From NCBI GenBank assembly GCA_018711815.1, contig DVHU01000031.1, positions 1-64,000 of the forward strand: a stretch of DNA of 64,000 nt. The letters run 5' to 3'. How positions within the stretch are numbered: position 1 is the stretch's first letter; each line of letters starts with the position of its first letter. Position numbers and translations under genes: made by a program. This stretch comes from Candidatus Egerieimonas intestinavium. Lineage in GTDB: Bacteria; Bacillota; Clostridia; Lachnospirales; Lachnospiraceae. Below, one piece after another: positions 34,301 to 41,113 of the stretch. A model generated the notes under the pieces. It was not told the origin of the DNA, searched no databases, and worked only from the letters and a program-made list of their open reading frames with translations.

Positions 34301-36707
34301 GGGTGAGACCAACGGAGGCCAGACCATAGACGGTGTGACCTACGACGGCAAGAGCTACACGGTGGAAATCAAGACGGCGGACAACAGCGACGGAACCCTC
34401 CGGGTGGACACCTACGTGGATGGGGAGCTGAGGGCTACCTACACCGCCACCCGGACAAGAGCGGCGGCAGTTCCGGTAACTCTGGAATTTGCCAACAGCT
34501 ATGACGCGGGAAGCGTAAGCTTAGGCGGCGACGGCGAGGCCAAGATCAGCGCCGCCAAGACCCTGACCAATTCCCAGCTGTCTGAGGGACAGTTTGCCTT
34601 CAAGGTATATAACGCCAAGGACAGCAGCAGGCAGCCTCTGGCCACCGGCACCAACAGTGCCGCGGGAAATATCGCCTTCGGCGCTATCCGGTACACCACC
34701 GAGAGCCTCAACAGCGATGTGGCCCAGGGCCTGGCTGTCCTGGATACCACCGGCGAGGCGGATGTCTACACCTACAGCTACATTGTGGCGGAGGATACCG
34801 CCGGATTAGCTGAGGAGGGAATCACAGCCATTGTGGACAGCTTCTCCATCACGGTGAAGATCACAGACAACCGGGCAGGAAAGCTCTCTGTGGAAGTAAT
34901 TTACCCGGAGGGAAGCAGCAGTCTGGCCTTTGAGAACGCTTACGGAAAGGGCCAGCAGGTAGATACTGTGTTAAAGGGAGGAAAGGTTCTGGATGTGGAG
35001 TCCGGCGACAATGCCCCCGATATCACAGGCAAGTTTACCTTCAGTATCACCGGTTCCCCGGGAGCGCCTATGCCGGAGAAAACGCAGGTTACCAATGATG
35101 CCGCGGAAAATGTGGACTTCGGCCGGGTGACCTACACCATGGAAAATGTATTCGGCGACGACGGCGCTGACGGGGATCAGGAAGAGACTGAGGATTTGGA
35201 GAATCCCGATGAGGAGTCCCAGGAGGGAGCTGAGCTCCCGGAGAACGCTCAGGATCAGATTTCCGGCGGAGCCTCCGCTGGAGAAGAGGCAGAAGGCGGG
35301 GCGGCTGCCGAAGAAGGAGCAGACGGCGGGGCAACCGCCGAAGGAGCTAACGGAGGAGCTTCCGCCGAAGAAGGCGCTGACGGAGGAGCAGCTGCCGAAG
35401 AAGGAGCTGACGGAGGAGCAGCTGTCGAAGAAGAGGCTGACGGCGGAGATGAGGTCGCCGGCGGCGCCCAGGGGGCGAATGATGCCGAGGCAGGAACTCC
35501 GGCGGCCCAGGGAGAGGAAAGCGGCGGCACAACTGTGCAGCTGATGGCCCTTAAGACCGGGGAGGCCAACGGAGTGGTTCTCCTGGATCAGGAGGCTGAG
35601 CCCCGGATGGAGAAACGCACTAAGACCTTCACGTATACGATCACAGAGTCCGGCTCTGTCCCCGGCGTGACCAATGACGCCGCGGTGAAGACGATTACCG
35701 TAACCGTGACGGACAACGGGGACGGAACGCTCTCCGTGGTCAAGACCGGCGACGCGGGCGCGGCGGACGGCATGGACTTTACCTTCACCAACACCTACCG
35801 GGTGACGCCCACTGATCCGGTGACGCCCACCGGAGACGGCGCTCTGACCATCAGGAAGGAGCTGGAGGGCCGCGCGCTGCGGGACGGCGAATTTAGCTTC
35901 CAGCTGAAGGATGCAAACGGAAACGTGGTGTCCTCAGGAAAGAACGCGGCCGACGGAACAGTGGCTCTCTCCGGCATATCCTTTGACAAGCCGGGAAGCT
36001 ATGAATACACCCTTTCTGAGGCTGCGGGAGAGTTGGGAGGAGTGACCTACGATCAGGGCGCTTATCAGGTGACAGCCATGGTCGCGGACAACGGAGACGG
36101 AACTCTCTCCGTGACCTGGACGGCTGCCGGAGCCCAGGGTCAGACAGAGGAGATCATTTTCCGCAATACCTATAAGCCTGCCGGCACCAGCGTAACTCTG
36201 GGGGCGGCTAAGGTGCTCAAAGGACGGGAACTGAAGGCCGGTGAATTTACCTTCCAGCTGAAGGATGAGGAGGGCAGGGTTCTGTCCCAGGCGACCAATG
36301 ACGAAAACGGTGCCATCGCCTTTGAGGCCCTGAGTTATCAGGAGGCGGGAACCTACACGTACACCATCACTGAGGTAAAGGGCCAGGACGAGACCATCAC
36401 TTACGACGAGACCGTTTATACGGTGACGGTGAACGTCGCCGACTCCGGAGACGGATATCTGACGGCAGCGGTGGATATGGGCGGACAGAAAATCGTATTT
36501 GCCAATACGTATACCAAACCGGCCGAGCCTGAGCCTGAGCCCACGGAACCGCCTCAGGAGGTGAAGCCCACAGAGCCCTCCCAGCCCACGGATACCGGCG
36601 CGGCCAATACGGGGGATTACACCCTGGTGCTTCCGGCGGCTCTGCTGCTGGCGGCAGCCCTGATGGGAATTATCCTCCTGCTGGTAATCCGCAGAAGGAG
36701 AGCTTAA
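25353..36707 (+). CDS. Giant VWA / pilin-isopeptide-repeat surface protein (~3,784 aa)
   Basis: Predicted cell-surface adhesin or pilus-like fibre. A basic N-terminus and signal peptide ending near AQAQ come first. Next is a von Willebrand A domain (about 165-455) with MIDAS motif D-R-S-G-S-M, interrupted just after the motif by an insert of about 60 residues. A Cna-B-like domain follows (about 765-885), then ten Spy0128/FctA-type modules (to about 2370), two DUF11 domains (about 2375-2620), another Cna-B-like domain, and six more FctA-type modules. FctA-type modules repeat the pattern K-x-L-x-G-R ... YxYxIxE ... FxNxY, fitting internal Lys-Asn isopeptide bonds with a catalytic Glu. An acidic Ala/Gly-rich insert sits near 3270-3400. 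The end has a Pro/Glu/Thr spacer, A-N-T-G-D, a membrane helix and RRRR. ATG 25353 follows AGAGGGG; ATG 25329 (8 residues longer) is possible. No sortase gene is in the window. Confidence 0.9.
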   Translation: MKNSSTKITERKKRRKLLSAVAALALALSMMAGILPGGQVRAQAQENTSGGAESLTEAEAQEQLQKLREGLGSIFGGAETYAALDETVTTDGSTINGWTGYLQNSTQNVGRIWTDKTVQSTGITLTGGTSQGITVDKDTDADFLVGLSALSSTSNLTTVSDKPLDIVLVLDRSGSMGDNFSYVYSEVYEDELSTSWWAPTYYALVNGSYVQIQRNGNQWRLNGERVYPKRNANDDGAGRIQFYERSGQTKMAALRSAVGAFIDSTVTANEGITAEENKHRVSIVSFSTNANQAIGWTVCDSSNAQTLKNTVNGLNANGATRADYGMSEAEDALDSSRENAQKVVIFFTDGVPTSGNSFESRVANAAISSAKNMKDEGALIYSIGIFAGADAADTTTNTNAYMHGVSSNYPEASTYTNLGDRAEDSDYYKVAADADELSAIFEEIAGDIQDIAAGSPTQVQEGMEDRDGYITFTDRLGDYMEVPEGSAMTVVYANQSFTASYNEGQWSFSGTVEGNDIYGAADLSNLLVTVTKGQGSSGDTITVQVPASLIPLRNYKVDTENDSTAMEVKAAYPIRIFYNVALRESARESLGNPDETLQNYIGSNSQEGKVSFYSNYWSGTNQNRGDTTASFTPSTGNTFYYFTADTPLYTDEACTQQATWADRGDQLYYKHTYYEQDAAGAGVEKSEGVALSGQETVQTDWQSGNLYVAKGTPRYTRIGDFYTAKDGNATGTAADVVNPQWSGTNIQVALGNNGKLEVELPGALAVTKEVTAAEGFDEADYADEEFDFTIQVAGAAGEYQAALENAQGEMGESFALTFTGGQATCQLKAGETLYIYGLDGGAAYTVTEAEKSGYTQSAEGETGTIAAGEVAEAVFTNAYAAEPVTGRGAEIFKGAKVLEGRDWMDKDAFTFRLTSQEGTPMPESASVTLSGDQDGAKAGEQIDFNFGDVEYTKPGTYTYTITEAQPAQGLAGMSYSGASYEVTVTVTDQKDGTMEVTSSMRKLTDDQGGSIQGGTPVEDKTAVFTNDFDEASTEVSLSAGKSYTDTTGQKPIADGMFQIQLKPTGANGAEAPMPQGTTGTGANRVYTAGNAGTVFTVGDITFDNTMDGDTYTYEITEVNTGINGMVYSGAKYTVEITVSVNGDNEVQAAVAYKDQQGQGIAADQAVFANTYDPADAVLEGEQTVQGSKTLTGRDMKEGETYEFTLEAYDQAAKAGVANGSILLENNQAQVSGGRKNAAVDFSFGKMTFTKPGTFVFSVRETGHNGSPLPADGTEGMTYDRKNHTVTITVTDNGGTLSAAITGYSDGDKAQLVNDYEASLDYGAEGGIQVGKTLNGRMMNPNEFTFTISGNDEASREKLRAAGENGEFKNTLQRGDGVEEVMHILQKLTFTEADADQTYSFTLAERQDTIPGVTNDPNQYTVTIAVRDNGDGTLDAVTKVWQGETELASADTAAGDYAPVKVSFVNNYKAQSVSVGVNDGLRGTKTLWGRDSLENETFDFTLEPTGDTVQAVADGKVTMGDTAASVANLTEGEAETFGFGNITINQAGTYTFQVKEVLPEGVTADSPVKNGVTYDTGTAAYTIFVRDNTVTGRLEATVTAINENFENTYEATPVTYGDGSALLGGHKYIDDNSGSYQLADGQFTFIMRGQSSQAPMPEGLPVIEDEEGRPVVTVQNTQTQNNQGIYDFGTITFTEAGTYQYNIFEGDSMPAGITKDNSTYTVTFVVTEDLTTGTLSVTPSAVKIMPGAQDNVPVNMDQLDFTNIYNADEVSGYQNIFKTLSGRDFQAGDTFTFDVSMTATQEDGSPMEAADLPAVDGAAAGGQLSEVKTNAAGDGFDYSVTITPQSQTGNTYRFNTGKITYTHTGTYVYKVSERESAAANVASDQREYTVTVEISLEGNALKRTVTVTPQLSVEGTMDFVNVYEPGAVELEGEDLIDVQKTMTGREWLEGDSFQFELTAITANAPLPQDNLVTIENQGGTAAGTAVRETFGAITFTKADLGVDSSGKPLMQKDFVYQIAELGATIDGVTCDDHQARVTVTVKDNGDGTMSVEQVVYDNSRALTDEDRAVTDAAAFTNSYAAKPAELSGAQALGLEKKVTGHYTDNDFHFTLRLTGGDASGVLKGTGDNTAAFDQLTAEIAENFEDGDTKAAKLGELTFTKAGTYTFQVTEDEAAGSAPAGWTYDGEAKTITVTVTDKGYDGQLDVQAEGNNPLFTNAYSAVEVELKGEEALQVQKTLTGREDGQWTANDNFTFTLTGEENAPMPADAQGNTKTISLSADDAAEGVAIGNFGNITYGMGSRDKTYEYTITEEAGNVYGMTYSQAKYKVTVHVADNHDGTLAVTAQMTKVLADDGSAAAGAAEAAAFANTYRVQEDTKTVEKTGADGAKTDVNGQLVGVGDTLTYTVHWVNNAVDEHGVAAAATVTVTDKIPAGTALVQGSISDGGVNEGGTITWDLGQQEAGAQGEVSFQVTVTEEAASVDKVTNTATVQVGGNDPKTTNQVTVDVPKKEVTSESGTTQVGDKLTYTIDYANTKNQAADIVITDKLHEGLTYNGDASHGGTYNEESRTITWVLSGVEPQTSGTVTFTATVNEKALGEALDNQAVIQVGDDPAIKTTTATTETKTGDLTISKEIVLTEGQGTTIDETREFTFAVELKDKGGNPLTESYSYQGDTQGTIEHGTGEIILKHGQKITIQGLPEGASYRVTEINIPEGYTQTAPVAEETQEDTEGAKAAAAPAAGTITAGGQAEAAFANTYNAQASTDVPADFSFTKVLEGKKWDGDTFTFQIEGVSGTGADGQAIEVPMPAETVKEVSAADGQDADGNDTAKFDFGAITYTQAGTYIYKVTEIRGDNPGIDYSANEAAVTVIVTDKTAEGVSTGKFAAAATVENGTFTNIYSTGQVGYDGAGGIQIVKTMTGRRIEAEEFTFTMTAKDAASQEKLGAASKTFATKGAALEGNTATETVAAVTGLTFTKEDAGKTYTYTVGETNGGQTIDGVTYDGKSYTVEIKTADNSDGTLRVDTYVDGELRATYTATRTRAAAVPVTLEFANSYDAGSVSLGGDGEAKISAAKTLTNSQLSEGQFAFKVYNAKDSSRQPLATGTNSAAGNIAFGAIRYTTESLNSDVAQGLAVLDTTGEADVYTYSYIVAEDTAGLAEEGITAIVDSFSITVKITDNRAGKLSVEVIYPEGSSSLAFENAYGKGQQVDTVLKGGKVLDVESGDNAPDITGKFTFSITGSPGAPMPEKTQVTNDAAENVDFGRVTYTMENVFGDDGADGDQEETEDLENPDEESQEGAELPENAQDQISGGASAGEEAEGGAAAEEGADGGATAEGANGGASAEEGADGGAAAEEGADGGAAVEEEADGGDEVAGGAQGANDAEAGTPAAQGEESGGTTVQLMALKTGEANGVVLLDQEAEPRMEKRTKTFTYTITESGSVPGVTNDAAVKTITVTVTDNGDGTLSVVKTGDAGAADGMDFTFTNTYRVTPTDPVTPTGDGALTIRKELEGRALRDGEFSFQLKDANGNVVSSGKNAADGTVALSGISFDKPGSYEYTLSEAAGELGGVTYDQGAYQVTAMVADNGDGTLSVTWTAAGAQGQTEEIIFRNTYKPAGTSVTLGAAKVLKGRELKAGEFTFQLKDEEGRVLSQATNDENGAIAFEALSYQEAGTYTYTITEVKGQDETITYDETVYTVTVNVADSGDGYLTAAVDMGGQKIVFANTYTKPAEPEPEPTEPPQEVKPTEPSQPTDTGAANTGDYTLVLPAALLLAAALMGIILLLVIRRRRA
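35270..35460 (+). repeat. ~30-bp degenerate in-frame repeats in the giant gene
   Basis: Five to six units encode variants of E-E-G-A-D-G-G-A-A-A. They lie in an acidic low-complexity insert inside one isopeptide module and could change length by slippage without breaking frame. Confidence 0.75.
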
Positions 36708-36764
36708 GGGTTGGGCAGGCGTAAAGCCCGCCGGACAAACAACTAAATAACAGTAAGCCTGACC

Positions 36765-36814
36765 AAGGGGGCTGCTGCACAGGGAGAAAATCCATATGTG
36801 CGGCGGCCCCTTTT
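36765..36814 (+). terminator. Terminator after the giant gene
   Basis: AAGGGGGCTGCTGCACA (36765-36781) pairs with TGTGCGGCGGCCCCTTTT (36797-36814, wobble included), ending in TTTT. Confidence 0.85.
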
Positions 36815-36885
36815 GGCGGTCATAAATCCAGGGCGGGCCGCATATAGTAAAGCAGACAAGCATGGACAAAGAGGGGGGAGCGGCG

Positions 36886-39489
36886 ATGAAAAATGCGGGG
36901 CTGACGGAGCAGGAGGCGGCCAGGCGGCTGGAGGAATACGGGCCCAACGTGCTGCGGGGGGAGAAGAGAGAGGGGATTCTGCAGCGCTTTTTGGCTCAGT
37001 TGAACGATCCCCTGATTTTTGTGCTGCTGGTGGCGGCGGCCATCTCCATCCTGCTGCGGGAGTGGGAGGATATGGGGATCATTTTGGCGGTGGTGATCTT
37101 AAACGGCACCGTGGGCGTCATTCAGGAGGGAAAAGCCCAGAAAGCTCTGGAAGCGTTAAAAGACCTGGCGGCGCCCCACGCCCTGGTATGCCGGGAGGGA
37201 AAGGTGCGGGAAATCGAGGCCAAAAAGCTGGTGCCCGGGGACCTGGTGCTCCTGGACGCCGGGAGGCAGGTGCCGGCGGATATCCGCCTGACGGAGGCGG
37301 TTAATCTGAAGGTGGAGGAGTCCGCCCTCACCGGGGAATCGGTGCCGGTCTCCCGGAAGCAGGGTCAGGCGGTGTACCAGTCCACCTACGTGACCTACGG
37401 CCGGGGCCAGGGGATCGTGGAGGCCACCGGCATGAACACGGCCATAGGAAAGATCGCCTCGGCCCTGAGACAGAAGGTGCCGGGCATGACTCCCCTGCAG
37501 CAGAAGCTGGCCGTTATGGGCAAGCTCTTAAGCGCCGTGACTGTGGCGCTCTGCCTGCTGCTTTTCGCGGCGGCGGTGATGCAGCGCCGGGATGTGGGAG
37601 AGATGCTGCTGACGGCCATCTCCCTGGCGGTGGCGGCGGTGCCGGAGGGACTGCCGGCCATTGTCACCATTGTGCTGGCCCTAAGCGTCTCCCGGATGGT
37701 GAAGATACATACCATCGTCCGCAAGCTTCCGGCGGTGGAAACTCTGGGGGCGGTGACGGTGGTCTGCTCCGACAAAACCGGAACGCTGACCCAGAATCAG
37801 ATGCAGGTGGTAAGCTGCTACGCCGAAGGGAGATTTTGGGAGGGGAGAGAATTGACTCCCGCCGGGAAAAAAGAATTTTTCCAGGCTATGGTGCTGTGCA
37901 ATGACGCGGTTCGGGAGGAGGGACAGCGGATGGGCGATCCCTCGGAGCTGGCCCTGCTGGATTTGGCGGCGGGCTTTTCCCTGTTTAGGAGCGTCTGCGA
38001 GGAGGAACAGCCCCGGATTGGGGAACTGCCCTTTGACTCCCAGCGAAAGATGATGACCACCCTGCACCGGCGGGGGAACGAGAAGATTTCCTACACCAAG
38101 GGGGCTCCGGACCGGGTTTTGGCCCGGTGTACCCGCGTATGGCAGGAGGGACAGACGATTCCCCTGACCCGGGAGGAGAAGAAGAAAATCCTCAACGCCC
38201 TGGATTCCATGGCAGGGCGGGCCCTGCGGGTGATGGCCCTGGCCATGGGCCCCCAGGCGGGGGATCTGCGGGAACAGGAGCTGGTGTTTTTGGGCCTGGC
38301 GGGGATGGAGGATCCCGTCCGCCCGGAGGCCAGGGGAGCCGTGGAAAAATTTGCCCGGGCCGGGGTGCGGACAGTGATGATTACCGGGGACTATCTGGAC
38401 ACGGCCCTGGCCATCGCCAGGCAGCTGGGGATTGCCCGGGAAAAGAGTCAGTGTATGACCGGGGAGCAGCTGGATAACTGCTCAGAGGGGGAGCTGAGGC
38501 GCAGGCTGCCGGAGCTCTCCGTGTTCGCCCGGGTGTCCCCGGAGCACAAGGTGCGCATCGTCCGGGCCCTTCAGGGAACCGGGGAGCTGGTGGCCATGAC
38601 CGGCGACGGGGTAAACGACGCCCCCTCCCTGAAGATGGCGGATATCGGCGTGGCCATGGGAAAGAAAGGGACGGATGTGGCCAAGGAGGCCGCGGATATG
38701 GTGCTGACGGACGACAACTTTGCCACCATCCAGAAGGCCATGGAGGAGGGCCGGGGGATCTACGAAAATATCCGCAAATCCATCCTCTTTCTTCTGTCCT
38801 CTAATTTCGGGGAAGTGCTGACCATGTTTCTGTCCGTGCTGGCGGGTTTGCCGGCGGCCCTGAAAGCCAGCCATATTTTGTGGATCAATCTGATCACTGA
38901 CTCCCTCCCGGCCCTGGCCCTGGGCACGGACCGGGGAGATACGGCCCGGATGATGGAGCGGCCGCCCCGGAAGCGGGAGGAGGGGATTTTCGCCGACGGG
39001 GGCTTGGCCTGTACGCTGTTCTATGGGCTCCTGATCGGCGGCGTCAGCCTGGCAGCCTTCTTGAAGCTGCCCTGCTACTGGCTGGCAGTCAGCGGCCAGA
39101 GCTTCTCCCTGGAAGGGCTGATGTCGGCCTTCGGGGCGCCGGGGCTGCTGCCCAGGGCCCAGACCTACGCCTTCACGGTGCTGGGGGTCTCCCAGCTCTT
39201 TCACGCCATCGGCATGAGGGATGTGAACACCTCCGTATTTCGGGGGCATCGCAGGAACCCGCTGATGATTCTCTCCGTGCTGCTGGGGATTGGCCTGCAG
39301 GTGCTGGTGACGGAGGTGCCCTATTTCATCCGGCTCTTCGGCACCGCCAGGCTGTCCCTGGGCGAGTGGTGCGGCCTGCTTTTCCTGGCCCTGATGCCCC
39401 TGGCGGCCCATGAGCTTCTGCTGGCGCTGTCAAAGCTTCAGAAGCGCCAGTCCCATAAGGAGCAGACCGCAGAGCCAGGAAAGGTCTAG
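36886..39489 (+). CDS. Cation-transporting P-type ATPase (P2A, probably Ca2+)
   Basis: Ten-segment ATP-driven cation pump of 867 aa. The N-terminal cation-ATPase domain ([16 protein letters not shown]), actuator loop [12 protein letters not shown]4 motif [10 protein letters not shown], phosphorylation site CSDKTGTLT, hinge [13 protein letters not shown] and M6 [13 protein letters not shown] are all present. The M4 glutamate and M6 Asn/Asp match Ca2+-binding positions of SERCA-type pumps, so Ca2+ is the likeliest ion. ATG 36886 follows GGGGGGAG; ATG 36862 is less likely. Its last 60 bases overlap the convergent ytaF gene. Confidence 0.9.
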   Translation: MKNAGLTEQEAARRLEEYGPNVLRGEKREGILQRFLAQLNDPLIFVLLVAAAISILLREWEDMGIILAVVILNGTVGVIQEGKAQKALEALKDLAAPHALVCREGKVREIEAKKLVPGDLVLLDAGRQVPADIRLTEAVNLKVEESALTGESVPVSRKQGQAVYQSTYVTYGRGQGIVEATGMNTAIGKIASALRQKVPGMTPLQQKLAVMGKLLSAVTVALCLLLFAAAVMQRRDVGEMLLTAISLAVAAVPEGLPAIVTIVLALSVSRMVKIHTIVRKLPAVETLGAVTVVCSDKTGTLTQNQMQVVSCYAEGRFWEGRELTPAGKKEFFQAMVLCNDAVREEGQRMGDPSELALLDLAAGFSLFRSVCEEEQPRIGELPFDSQRKMMTTLHRRGNEKISYTKGAPDRVLARCTRVWQEGQTIPLTREEKKKILNALDSMAGRALRVMALAMGPQAGDLREQELVFLGLAGMEDPVRPEARGAVEKFARAGVRTVMITGDYLDTALAIARQLGIAREKSQCMTGEQLDNCSEGELRRRLPELSVFARVSPEHKVRIVRALQGTGELVAMTGDGVNDAPSLKMADIGVAMGKKGTDVAKEAADMVLTDDNFATIQKAMEEGRGIYENIRKSILFLLSSNFGEVLTMFLSVLAGLPAALKASHILWINLITDSLPALALGTDRGDTARMMERPPRKREEGIFADGGLACTLFYGLLIGGVSLAAFLKLPCYWLAVSGQSFSLEGLMSAFGAPGLLPRAQTYAFTVLGVSQLFHAIGMRDVNTSVFRGHRRNPLMILSVLLGIGLQVLVTEVPYFIRLFGTARLSLGEWCGLLFLALMPLAAHELLLALSKLQKRQSHKEQTAEPGKV

Positions 39490-40062
39490 GGAAATGTGGC
39501 GGGACAGCCGGCGGCCCAGGAAGGCCCCGGCAGTCACCGTCCCCAGGCTGCAGAGAAGCCCCAGAAGGGTGGTGGCGAAGAAGGGCAGGGAGGCGGCTCC
39601 GGCGCCGATGCCCGCGGCGGCGCTGTCCAGGGAGAGGGCCAGGCCCAGGGGCAGGGCTTCCCGGGGGGAGAGAACTTCCCGATCCTCCTGGTTCACCCGG
39701 GCGGGGTCCGCGTAGACGGTCAGGATAAACTGCAGATCCAGCAGGGAGAAGCGCAGCTTCCTCGGCCAGGCGCATTTGCGCTGGATTAAGCGCTTTAGGG
39801 TGCTGTCAAAGAGCTTAATAAGCCCCAGGAAAAAGAGAATCAAAAAGCTTAAGGCTTGGGTCACTGCCGGGGGCAGCAGGGAGCCGATGCCGCCCCCCAC
39901 CAGCAGGGCCACGGCCAGGGTACCGGCGGAGATGAGGGAGAGGATCAGCAGGGAGGAGGCAGGAATGCGGACCCGGGAGGTCCCGTAGACAAAGCAGGCT
40001 ACAAAGGCATCTATGGATAAGGCCACCACAAAAAGCAGGGCCTGAAAATAGTGCGAAATCAT
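39430..40062 (-). CDS. ytaF: Sporulation membrane protein YtaF (MntP-like)
   Basis: 210-aa, six-segment membrane protein of the YtaF family, related to MntP manganese exporters. Paired half-repeat motifs VVALSIDAFVACFVYG and GLALSLDSAAAGIGAG carry the conserved aspartates in membrane segments 1 and 4. Role in sporulation is inferred from the family name; ion unknown. Convergent with, and overlapping, the P-type ATPase end. Confidence 0.88.
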   Translation of the reverse strand: MISHYFQALLFVVALSIDAFVACFVYGTSRVRIPASSLLILSLISAGTLAVALLVGGGIGSLLPPAVTQALSFLILFFLGLIKLFDSTLKRLIQRKCAWPRKLRFSLLDLQFILTVYADPARVNQEDREVLSPREALPLGLALSLDSAAAGIGAGAASLPFFATTLLGLLCSLGTVTAGAFLGRRLSRHISLDLSWLCGLLLMGLALLKL

Positions 40063-40145
40063 ACTGTCACCTGAAAGTTGGAGTTACTGTATAGTATGGG
40101 GGAGGAAAGGGAGAAGTGAAAAATGAAAAATTGGCAAAAAATTTC

Positions 40146-40174
40146 TTGCATTCCACAAAAATCTATGCTATTAT
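40146..40174 (+). promoter_or_regulatory. Promoter of tRNA-Phe
   Basis: TTGCAT (40146-40151), 17-base spacer with TGC extended -10, TATTAT (40169-40174). An overlapping TATAAT (40172) has a 20-base spacer. Confidence 0.6.
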
Positions 40175-40195
40175 AATCCTCGGATTTACTTCCAT

Positions 40196-40268
<73 letters not shown>

Positions 40269-40315
40269 TTTTTTTATTGCTTAGAAACTTTATAGATGCA
40301 GAGGCGTAGGCTTTT

Positions 40316-40359
40316 AGGGTACTCCAGTTTGAAAAAAATGGGAGTACCCTTATTTTTTT
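40316..40359 (+). terminator. Terminator downstream of tRNA-Phe
   Basis: A perfect 10-bp stem, AGGGTACTCC with GGAGTACCCT (40316-40325 / 40341-40350), then TTATTTTTTT. Confidence 0.85.
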
Positions 40360-40495
40360 CATGGGAAACTGCGTTCCTATAGTATCCTTTTGGTAACTAC
40401 GGCACAATATTGTGCTTACTTTACACAGGGATGCTGCAGCCATAAAATGATAGCAGAAAGAGCCATTGTCAATACCAGGGTTAAGGAGGAAAAGG

Positions 40496-41113
40496 ATGAA
40501 CGCTCAGGAATGTCTGAATATACTGCGCCGTATTAAGGATGTGGCCTTTGCCACTGTGGATGAGAGGGGGCTGCCCGCCATCCGGATCATTGACGTGATG
40601 CTGACCGAGGAGGAAAAGCTCTATTTCTGCACCTCCCGGGGAAAGGACTTTTACCGACAGCTGATGGCCTCCGGGAATGTGGCCATCACCGGGATGAACA
40701 GAGAGTATCAGATGGTAAGGCTCTCCGGAAAAGCCAAAAGGCTGCCGGAACAGAAGAAATGGATTGACCGGATTTTCCGGGAAAACCCCTCCATGAACCA
40801 GGTGTACCCGGGGGAGAGCCGGTACGTTTTGGAGCCCTTTTGTGTGGATAAGGGGCAGGTGGAATTCTTCGATCTGGGGAAAAGTCCCATTGTCCGGGCC
40901 AGCTTCCCTCTGGGAGAACAGACGGCGGAGGAAAAAGGCTTTCTGATCACCCAGGACTGCATCGGCTGCGGGATATGCCGGGAAAGCTGTCCTCAGGGGT
41001 GCATTGAGGAGGGGGAGCCCTTCGTGATCCGGCAGGAGCACTGCCTGCACTGCGGCCTCTGCTTTGAGCGCTGTCCGGCGGGGGCCATTGAGAGGAGAGG
41101 TGGGAAGAAATGA
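40496..41113 (+). CDS. PNPOx-like flavoprotein fused to 2x[4Fe-4S] ferredoxin
   Basis: 205 aa. The N-terminal split-barrel FMN-binding domain (about 1-130) is of the pyridoxamine-phosphate-oxidase-like group. The C-terminal bacterial ferredoxin domain has CIGCGICRESCP and CLHCGLCFERCP. A redox enzyme of unknown substrate is likely. ATG 40496 is chosen for the strong AAGGAGGA (40483-40490). Its stop overlaps the ABC permease start (ATGA), tying it to osmolyte uptake. Confidence 0.85.
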   Translation: MNAQECLNILRRIKDVAFATVDERGLPAIRIIDVMLTEEEKLYFCTSRGKDFYRQLMASGNVAITGMNREYQMVRLSGKAKRLPEQKKWIDRIFRENPSMNQVYPGESRYVLEPFCVDKGQVEFFDLGKSPIVRASFPLGEQTAEEKGFLITQDCIGCGICRESCPQGCIEEGEPFVIRQEHCLHCGLCFERCPAGAIERRGGKK

